Of a DNA stretch of 64,000 nt, positions 56,023 through 64,000 are shown piece by piece (the first letter of the stretch is position 1; each line of letters opens with the position of its first letter). This DNA comes from Papaver somniferum (Eukaryota; Streptophyta; Magnoliopsida; Ranunculales; Papaveraceae). The notes under the pieces were generated by a model. The model ran no database searches. It was not told where the DNA came from and saw nothing but the letters and a program-made list of their open reading frames with translations. The stretch is taken from assembly GCF_003573695.1 (NCBI RefSeq), contig NW_020650971.1:1488984-1552983 (forward strand), read 5' to 3'. Both the position numbers and the translations under genes were made by a program.

Positions 56023-59000
56023 TTACTTATCTGTACGGTTAAAATGAAATCTAATTACTTCTTTCAGCAAGGCTCTCTTTCCCTCTTTAAAATTCCAAAG
56101 CACTGGTCCTCCCTTTCTCATTGTCTTGACTCCAATCCCTGTATGTCTGGTATTTGCCTTTTCTGGCGCCATTATCTATAGTAATCACATACATTTACAT
56201 CAATCAAAATCTTATGCTTAAATCAACCTAATGCTCAAATAGAAGAAAAAAAAATCGGAAATAAAAACATTTAGACGGACAGATATATACCTTGATAAAT
56301 TCTTGGCGAGCTTCCTGAAGTTCTTCAGTATAAACATGTTCCTTGGCAGCCAATGTTTGGTTCATCTCTTTAAGCTCTATCAGCATTTTTTCATTCTCAG
56401 CAAGTTTTTTCTCACGTTCATAGAAAGATTCATTAACATCAGAAGTCACGGAACGAATAAATTCTTCCTTCTCTTCATTGAGATATTCAATATCAGATTG
56501 CAATTTTTCTTTCTCCTCGTTCAGAAGTTCAGTATCCTTTTTCAACTTATCCTTCTTTCTGGTGGTGAGTTCAAAATAAGTTATCAGTTTATCCTTCTCT
56601 TTGTTAAGAGAATGGATATCACCATGCAGCTTATTCTTCTCATCTCGGAGGAATTCAAGATCAGTTTCGACTTCTGACTTTCCTTTCTTGAATTGCACAA
56701 CATCCATCCTAGTGTAGTTTTCTCTTGGTTGAGAAATTCGAAATCACGTCGAAGTTCCATCTTCTCCTTGTTGAGAAACTGAGTTTCAGTTCCCAATTTA
56801 TTCTTCAAACTGTTGAGTGATCTAACTTCACTTTCCAAGGTAGTCTTCCTTTTATTGAGCAAACAAATATCACTTTCTACCTTATTCTTTTCTTTGTTGA
56901 GAGATTCAAAATCACTTTGCAATTTTTTTTTCTCCTCTTTGAGTGACTCAGTATCACATTCCAACTTAGTCTTGTCACTGCCAAGTGATCCAATGTCACT
57001 TTCCAGGGTAGTCTTTTTTTCATCGAGCAAAGAAATATCACCTTGTACTTCAGACTTTTCTTTGGTGAGAAATTCAAACTCACTTCGCAATTTCGACTTC
57101 TCCTTGTTGAGAAACTCAGTCTCATTTCCCAAGTTAGTCTTCTTACTGCTAAGCGATTCAATTTCACTTTCCAGAGTAGTCTTCTTTACATTGAGTGAAC
57201 AAATTTGACCTTGTACTGTAGATTTTTCTTTGTGGAGAAGTTCAAAATGGGTTTGCAATTTCGTCTTCTCCTTATTGAGTAACTCGGTATCACTTCCCAA
57301 GTTCGTCTTCTCCATGTTCAGCGATTTAATTTCAATTTCCAAAAGAGCCTTCTTTTCGTCTAGCGAACAAATATCACTCTGCACTGCAGACTTTTCTTTG
57401 TTCAGTATTTCAATGCCACGTCCCAGTTTATCCTTCTCATTATTAAATAACTCACTGTCAGCTTCTAATTTAGTCTTCTGTTCACTGAGCAGACAAATAT
57501 CACTTTGCAGTGCAGACTTTTCTTTGTTAAGTACTTCAATGTCACCTCCCAGTTTCTCCTTCTCCTTGTTGAGTCTAACCAGTTTACCCTTCACCTTGTC
57601 GATTACCTGTCGATCAATTCCCAACTTCACCTTGTCATTTTTAAGTGACTCAATATCATTTACCAAGGTATTCTTCTCTTTCTTAAGAGAACAAATATCA
57701 CTTCTTAGTGTATCATTCTCCTTGATGAATAACCCAGGATCAATTCCCAATTCAATTTTCTCGTTTTCAAGTATTTTCTTTTCTTTCTTGAGCATACAAA
57801 TATCGTCTCCCAATTTAGACTTCTCCTTGTTAAGATCTTCAATATAACTATCCAGGTTCGTCTTTAGTTTGTTCAGTAATTCAGTATCACCTTCCAGTTT
57901 ATTTTTCTTTTTGCTCAACGAATCAATTCCAATTCCCATCTCCGATTCCTGTTTAATGAGAACTGCAACATGACTTGCGAGTTTAGTCTTTTCCATGCTG
58001 AGTGCAGTCTTCTCTTGGTCAAGTGAATAAATATCAGTTACCAGTTCAATCTTCTGTTTTCTCAGTATTTCGGTATCTTTATGTAGTTCAGCATCTTTAT
58101 CTGCCTCTCTTTTACATAATTGCTCAAGTTCTTGCTTCTCTTTTCTTGTAACATCTAAGAGTGACGTTCTTGTTTCGTTCAGGCGCTTTATATCATTTTC
58201 GAGATGAGTAAACTCAAGCTGCTTGTTTACCATTCTTACAGTTAATTCCTCTATGTCATTACGAGCATAATCCTCATAATCAGCCACGAAAGACTCAAAT
58301 AACGACTCACTTACCCGTACAGCAAGTAGATCAATACAGTATTTCAGTTTCTGTTTGGTCGAAATATTTTCAAGCAACACAAGTTCCAGCTCCTTCTCTT
58401 TAAGTTCTTCCTTTAATCCATCTACCGTTTCTTTCCAAAAAGAACGTAATTTTGTTGCAAAAACATCAGCCTTCTTCGAATCATCTGATGCTGGTTTTGC
58501 TTTCATGTCAGTCTTCGTCATAATTTCAGATACTGGTTTTGCTTTCGCATCAGCCTTAACTGTATCGCCCAATCCTGGTTTCAATTTAGCCTTCAATGCA
58601 GACAATAGCGTATCGTCTGGTATTGGATTTTCTTTGGCAAGTTTTCCGCTGGAAACAGCTGTACTGCGTCTTTCCCTAAGTTTCCTCGGAAGATTCGTCT
58701 CGACTTCAGACTGATCATATAATCATCATACAATATTTAGTGTTAGTCACATACTCATACTAAAAACTAAGAGATCACATTAAAATAAACTGAATCATAA
58801 ATGTATTAATTCAAAATCAACGGTAGTATAGTTTAAGGTTAACATTGCTGAAATCAACTATAAGCATAAGCACAATCGAACGATCACCACAAAACAAGAA
58901 TACCCAAGCACCACAGATAAAAGGATTTGAAACCCAATGGCTGATGGCATAAACACAGTTAAACCATGTTGCATCAATGGCATCAGCACAAGTAAACCAT

Positions 59001-61450
59001 ATTGCTCTGGGAGGTTGGTAAATCTATTCAGATTCAAATGAGAATTCCAATATGATGAGTAAGATATCAAGTCAAGGTTAACTGGAGATGGGGAGAATTC
59101 TCTAATGTCCAAGTGAATGGAACTCATAATAGCTTCTTCTAAGGCTTTAGTCCAAACAAGATGGGGTAGGTTAGAAAGGAAAAACGAGGACTTCAGTCAC
59201 CCATCTTGGTACTGCTCTCGCGCGTTCCAAGGGAATGGCTGGTTTTCAACCAAACAAAGGGAATGGCACTCATAATAGCAATAGGTGGAAAACAAATCAA
59301 CCAGAAAATGTGTACAAGGGAACATCGAATCTGCAAATAGTGCCAAAGTTAATCTGAATGTTGTATAAGCAATTGGTTAGTGTAAGCTCTCTTCAATTTT
59401 CCTGATTTAGATGGATGTTACAGTCTATGCAAACAGCAACATGAAGAAAACATGCATCTTCTTATGAATGTTCCTTTGTCTACATCTGTTTGGTATTTAT
59501 TCCGGGGTTCCTAGATAATACAGAACTTGGGAGGTGGTGTGAGAGATTGTTGATCCCCTTGACCTTCAAGATTCAACAAAATAACATTCTTGAAATGCGG
59601 TGAGAGCCGTTGTGCTAGGAGAAAAATAGATCCCTAAGATACATACAATCTTATTTTCAACAACTCAGAGCCAGAGCCTAGAGATTGATTCAATCCCACG
59701 ATGCACACTCAAAACTGAATCTAGCTAGGAAGCATATTCATCAGAAAACTAACAGCAACAGAAGCTGTTTTCAGTGATTCATCTTTCGGTAAACTAGCCA
59801 TGAATTTAAGAGAACTGATTTGTGGATTGCTTTTTTCGTGTACACCAGAATCCCGATATCTGTTGAATAAAGCAACCCTTTATGGTCAATGCCAAGCATT
59901 CAATATGTTAGGGCTTCCACATGGGATGCATGCATGGAAAAAGCAGTCCACAAATTATATTCGACTTGCTAAGCTTGGTAGGCTGCGAGTGAATCAGGAC
60001 TAAAAGTTGTTTTAAAATCCCTAAATAATGAGTGTTCAAAATTTAGAATTTATCTAATTAAGTTATACCAAATCTAGAATTTGGGACCTAAATAACTGAC
60101 AACATGACAGCCAAACCACACTACATCAACCGCATCAGCACGATTCATCCATATTGCTTTGACAGAACCGAAATGGTGAGACCTAAATGTATCTGGTTTG
60201 ACAAGTGCATACAAACATTCAACAACTATAAAGTGATTTTGCAGGTTCAATTCCAACTCTAATTAGTTGTCTAATTGAACAAACAGTAAAAGGAAAAACA
60301 AAATGTCATCCAAATCAGAATTCCAGCTTAGGGAGTGGAAAAACTCAGGTGGACATTAACAAATACGGAAAGTAAACTGTGAAATCTATGTACACGGCTC
60401 ACATACAGAATAGCAAGATACAACAAAAAAGCTCAACTACAAAAACGTTTATAACTGAATCTAGAGCATGCAAATCAAAAACCACACACCAAATATAAAC
60501 ATTGAGTATCCGCATTCAATTCCAACTCCAGTTAGTCGTCTCATCAATCAAGATACTAACAAGTACAAAATGACTCTACTAACAATCCATCTAAAATCAG
60601 AAATCCAAAATCACTTGGCAATTTACAGGTACATGAATTTGGAAACTCAATTACTAAAGACATAATCACAGTCAAACAAAATGCATCCGCATTCTACAAC
60701 ATAACCACAGTTTCCAGAGCATAAACAATAACGAAACCACTTGCTTCAGAAAATTGGCAATTGTGAATCCACATGTATCTAGTTTAACTAAATCCATACC
60801 AAATATGAACAGAATTCTGCAGGTTCAATTCCAACTACAAAAACTTAGTGGTGCAATTGAACACAAAGTAAAAAACAGAAACATCCAAAACAGAATTTCA
60901 GTGCAAGAACCGGTAACACTCGGGTATGCATAAACCAAAGACAGAAAGTATTCTGCGAAATATGCATGCACCGCCCTCGAAATTTCAAGAGACAATCTAC
61001 AAAAACCCGCATATCAGAATCTAAAACATGGAAGTTATAAATCATCCACCAAATATAATCAATGAGTTTCTGCATCTAATTCCAACTCAGGGTGAAAAAT
61101 AGTCGTCTCACAAGTGAAAAATCCCTCTCAGGTCTCTCTTAATCCATCTATCAGAATTCCAGAAAAAGAAATAACATCTGAGTTTGATATTCCAGAAGAA
61201 AAAAAAAACAAATCTCAAGTAAAAAAAAAGAAGAGAGAATCTAGAACCTGCCATTAACAGTGAAGTTCTATCAAATCCTACTACAGTTTTACCAGAAAAA
61301 CTCCAAAACAACATAATCTAGCCGTTTTTATATCAAATCGATTCGAAATTTTAAAAAAATATTTTGTTGAAATTTTCAAAATGGGAAATGAAATTTAGCA
61401 AAAATGATGAAATTAATTACCTCTTTTCTGGAGCGTTTATGTGGATTCAT
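56023..61450 (-). CDS. Long coiled-coil protein with 14-residue repeats (three exons, one apparent frameshift)
   Basis: Model on the minus strand: exon 1 61450-61421 (MNPHKRSRKE, donor GTAATT), exon 2 58710-56291, exon 3 56175-56023 ending in TAA. Exon junctions are phase 0, and exon 2 is open from its acceptor. Expected length is about 867 residues. After a basic start and an Ala/Lys/Asp-rich part comes a non-repetitive domain (FWKETVDGLKEELKEKELEL...). Then about 40 units of a 14-residue repeat, consensus xLNKEKxxLxSDIx, form a long coiled coil. The C-terminus reads ELQEARQEFIK / GIGVKTMRKGG, faintly like the XH domain of FDM/IDN2 RNA-directed DNA methylation proteins. The family is not proven. 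At 56707/56708 one base is missing: frames before and after both keep the 14-residue register. It is either a recent null allele or a sequence error. Confidence 0.75.
56823..57320 (-). repeat. 168-bp higher-order coding repeat in exon 2
   Basis: Blocks equivalent to KTTLESxIxSL recur at about 56834, 57001 and 57169 (plus-strand TTCCARGGTAGTCTTC). This is four 14-residue units, 56 residues, per 168 bp. It suggests that the exon grew by unequal exchange of 168-bp blocks. Confidence 0.8.
58711..61420 (-). other. First intron of the coiled-coil gene, 2.7 kb
   Basis: It starts GTAATT and ends ATGATCAG. It carries a diverged duplication of about 560-570 bp: 60235-60330 with 60806-60895 (TGCAGGTTCAATTCCAACT) and 60440-60560 with 61000-61120 (CACCAAATATAA...AATTCCAACTC...AGTCGTCTCA). 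A shorter related copy lies near 58935-59010 and 60105-60160 (GGCATCAGCAC...CCATATTGCT). ORFs within it are short and have no motif. Confidence 0.6.
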
Positions 61451-61788
61451 GATTGAATTACTAGTTCCAATCTTGATTAATAAACTCCACCTGGTTCAGA
61501 TTATTTGTAGAGGAAATGAAATTTTTCGCCTGTTGTTGGGTTTTCTTCTGGGTTAGGTATTTTTTTTTCTTTTCTTTTCTGGAATTCGAGAGTTAATGAA
61601 GTCATGACGATAATCTGAAATTCAGAATTTATATCAAGATCTCACACGCCTTTGACTTGACTTTGACTAGTCGTTCGGTTGTAATGTGCTTCATTCCAAC
61701 TTCAAAATGTATCTGGGACCCATGATTTTTTAATTTTCATTCATTTTTTTTTTATAGGTTTGAGTTCCACAAACCCCTGAATTTATCT
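61451..61788 (-). promoter_or_regulatory. Promoter region of the coiled-coil gene
   Basis: On the minus strand a TATAAA (61633-61628) lies about 180 bp before the ATG, and a pyrimidine-rich leader (plus-strand view TTTTCTTTTCT near 61568) lies between them. Three TTGACT W-box cores are packed at 61652-61667 on the plus strand, just upstream of the TATA. W-boxes bind WRKY factors, so defence-linked control is possible (inference). Confidence 0.5.
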
Positions 61789-61899
61789 ACTACTCCCTTT
61801 GTTCCTGAAAAAGTGCTACTTTCATTTTTTTCATTTTAGCCTAAAAATAGACCAAATTAAAAAAGTGAAAGTATCACTTTTTCAGAAACGGAGGTAGTA
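61789..61899. mobile_element. Short Stowaway-like MITE, about 110 bp
   Basis: CTACTCCCTTTGTTCCTGAA and AAAGTGCTACTTTC pair with GAAAGTATCACTTT and TTCAGAAACGGAGGTAGTAT, giving inverted ends of about 35 bases around a short AT-rich loop. CTCCCTTTGTTCC is the usual Stowaway-style end. Confidence 0.75.
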
Positions 61900-62780
61900 T
61901 TTGATTAGCTCATTCAAATTTAGGTTTGGATTGTTATATATAGCAGAAGTGGTAGATATGTACACCTTCATGTTTCACCATTATACATTGTACAATGATA
62001 TAACCAATTTACAATTCAATTTTTTTGATCTACATAAAACCCATTAAAATGGAAAAGACTAATCTAAGTAACGGTATTTTAATTATTCTTCAACCATTTA
62101 GAGAATTCTTCTTTGTTAAGATAAAATCCTTTACATTAGAAATAGTTTGTGCTAATCTTCATAATTACAATCCGTTCCAATAGCCATTTATATTTTTTAT
62201 GTAACTCTTGATCATCGTCACATCAGAATAGACCTTCTTCAAAAATATGCTTTAATCTCTCATCGGATTTCCATAAAGGAGCCCAAAGGCTATAACAAAA
62301 CACACTAATGGCGATTAGACTTGAAACTATTTGAAGGCATAAAATAGCCATGATATATAACATCTAAAACCTGAATCTCAATGTTGTGATTTTTTATTGA
62401 AAGTAAGAAACTAAACAATTAAAAACCCAAATTACTCGGAGAATATGACATATCAAATTCAATCCTAGTAAATCTAGATTTGAAGAAGAAGAAGATTTTG
62501 AAAAAGCTAGGTTTGGATAATTATTTAGAAAAAAACGTTTATAGAGAGGATTCTGGAAAGGGGTTTCACTTTATATAATTTTTCGAAAAATAATACTCTC
62601 TCCGTTTTAGGAAAAAAAGATGCGGTCGCCTTTCCAATTTGGCTTAAAAAGCCGAGAGAACATATCCTAAATTCTTGTTAGCATATATTCTTGTTAACAT
62701 GAATTGATAGCAATTGTTGATATTTTGATACTCCAATTGATTACTTGATTAGTTTCCTAGTGAAAATTTAATACTTCTAA
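61900..62780. other. AT-rich spacer with a lone MITE end
   Basis: No gene. At about 62594-62620 an ACTCTCTCCGTTTTAGGAAA sequence looks like one end of another Stowaway-type MITE, and TTAAAAAGCCGAGAGAACAT follows. No partner end was found. Confidence 0.45.
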
Positions 62781-64000
62781 GAGCATCCACAGTGGGCGAG
62801 TATAACCAAATTTATGGGATGAGATCGTAACACAGTGGGACGGAGTAAAGATCAAATTTGGACCAAAGATCAAATTCCAGACCAAATATGGTCGCGACCA
62901 AATCCCAAATTCTAATATAGTCGGGCGTAAATTTAAAGTACGCTTGATGCTGGGCGTAAATTTAAAGTACGCTTGTTAACGGGCGTAAACCAAATTTACG
63001 TATGTTGGTGGGGCGGAATTTAAATTTACGTTTGTTGCGGGCGTAACATAAATTTACGCCTGATGGGACGGACAGAAGAATTCCGCGCGTTTCCAGGCGG
63101 ACACCAAATTTCCGCCTGTCTGGAGCGGACACCAAATTTTCGCCTGTCTGGGGCGGACACCAAAATTCCGCCTCTCTGGGGCGGACACCAAAATTCCGCC
63201 CCTCTCAAACGGACTTTTTTTTTACGCCTGAGCAAAATTATGAAACATGAAATGAAATTTTCGAACGTTAGAATGATAAATTTTTCGAACGTTGGCGTTG
63301 GAGATTGCGTAGCAGATTTTTGACCGTTGGTAAGATATTTATATCTTTCGAACGTTTGAAATTGAATGTTAATAACGGGTTTATTTTATACCTATATATA
63401 CCAGATGAATTCCTTTCACATTTTCATATCATTCGTTTGTATTCGGCAAGAAAAAAATAGTATCAGGAAGAAAAAATAGTTTTCCATATTTCAAATCATT
63501 TTGAAAATTTTCATCGAATCGTTTTTAATGTCAAAACCACGAATAGCAAGAGGTCCAAATTTTACGACAATCGAAGATGTCACGATGTGTAAAATTCATT
63601 TATCAATATCTCAAGATCCCGGCGTTGGAGCCGATCAATCAGAGATTGCGTTGTGGACTCGTATCAAGGATGATATTGAAGCTCATTTACCGGATAAACC
63701 AGAGCGGTCTTGGAGTTCCTGGCAAAAACGATTTCAGGGAATAAGTAAAGAAGTGGCGTTGTTTTCGGCAAAACAGGCGGAAGTGGAAGGTGAATATCAT
63801 ACGGGATGGGGTCCGGAAATGACCGTGAGTATTCTCTCTGTTTTGAAACAATTATTTTCTAATATTGAGATGCCCATGAACCTAATTGTTTTTAAAAACA
63901 TTAACAGCTCGAAGAAGTAAACAAACGGTTTAAGGAATGCAATCATGGAAGAAAATTTAGGCACGAAGAGTGCTACCCAATTGTCATAGAAAATATAAAA
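62781..64000 (+). mobile_element. PIF/Harbinger transposon, left part (continues beyond the window)
   Basis: It begins GAGCATCCACAGTGGGCGAG after a TAA target triplet (62778-62780). The end is shared with the MITE at 40876. Subterminal tandem units follow: GGGCGTAAATTTAAAGTACG (62924-63060), then GGCGGACACCAAATTTCCGC-type units of about 31 bp (63100-63205). A promoter-like TATATATA at 63393-63400 precedes an intact intron-containing ORF. The transposase and right end are outside the window. Confidence 0.85.
63528..64000 (+). CDS. PIF/Harbinger Myb-like ORF1 protein (partial)
   Basis: Exon 1 is 63528-63824 (99 codons), intron 63825-63907 (GTGAGT...AACAG), and exon 2 runs from 63908 to the window edge, all in phase 0. 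Exon 1 has a Trp-rich trihelix/Myb pattern: LWTRIKDDIEAHLPDKPERS then WSSWQKRFQGISKEVALF. Exon 2 continues LEEVNKRFKECNHGRKFRHE ECYPIV, matching the NAM-associated-like Myb proteins encoded by the second gene of plant Harbinger elements. These carry the transposase to the nucleus and to the element ends (family knowledge). The start at 63528 is the first ATG. The upstream 63501 codon is TTG. No stops or frame breaks are visible, so this copy may be young or active. Confidence 0.8.

Noticed and set aside
56303..58714. Plus-strand ORFs rich in Ser/Leu/Phe (56303-56677, 56813-57208, 57230-57847, 58355-58714)
   Set aside because: They are antisense shadows of the repetitive coiled-coil exon on the minus strand.
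59800..60003. Plus-strand ORF of 67 codons
   Set aside because: It lies inside the minus-strand intron, with no motif and no context.

Overview
This is nuclear DNA from a flowering plant, most likely a eudicot. The evidence is GT-AG spliced genes, a wall-associated receptor kinase, plant LINE, Ty3/Gypsy (Tat-type), Ty1/Copia (Sire-type), TRIM, hAT, Mutator-like, PIF/Harbinger and Stowaway-like elements, and long AT-rich spacers. I cannot name the species from the sequence alone. There are no bacterial-style operons, CRISPR arrays or recognisable tRNA/rRNA genes. Only three loci look like genes with good support: a wall-associated kinase (36139-38788, +), a long coiled-coil protein (56023-61450, -), and the first ORF of a PIF/Harbinger transposon that runs off the right edge (63528-64000, +).

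Layout. 217-395: a fold-back MITE. About 396-13640: a near full-length L1-type LINE on the minus strand. It is split by a Tat-like Gypsy retrotransposon (3518-10962, TSD ACTTT), which is itself split by a hAT-like non-autonomous element (8472-9177, TSD GTTAGGCC): three generations of insertion. 15118-27905: a Sire-like Copia element (TSD GTGGT) without pol. Its left LTR carries a 1,430-bp solo-LTR-like insert and its gag region carries a 3.75-kb Tat-type solo-LTR-like insert. 28.7-31.2 kb: an LRR gene relic and two degenerate tandem-repeat fields.

31.7-38.8 kb: a head-to-head duplication of a wall-associated kinase. The left copy is only a truncated first exon, the right copy is complete, and the promoters are recognisably homologous. 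A Mutator-like element with its own tandem repeats sits between them. 39.4-41.6 kb: an unclassified element with a 48-bp coding-register minisatellite, and a Harbinger-type MITE. 41.6-46.1 kb: anonymous sequence. 46.1-48.06 kb: three abutting, related GC-rich satellite arrays (periods about 213, 85 and 70 bp). 48.4-50.7 kb: a badly decayed Copia pol. 51.3-55.0 kb: a Stowaway-like MITE, a second LINE relic, a tandem TRIM dimer and a second hAT-like element.

56.0-61.5 kb: the coiled-coil gene. Its 2.4-kb exon encodes a strict 14-residue repeat with a 56-residue (168-bp) higher-order period, and it carries what looks like a one-base deletion. 62781-64000: the left end of a PIF/Harbinger element, related to the MITE at 40876-41596.

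How the parts relate. The window is mainly a record of layered transposition around a few host genes. The most biologically interesting items are the divergent WAK pair, the periodic coiled-coil gene, the three-tier satellite block, the tandem TRIM, and the Harbinger element with its apparent non-autonomous relative.
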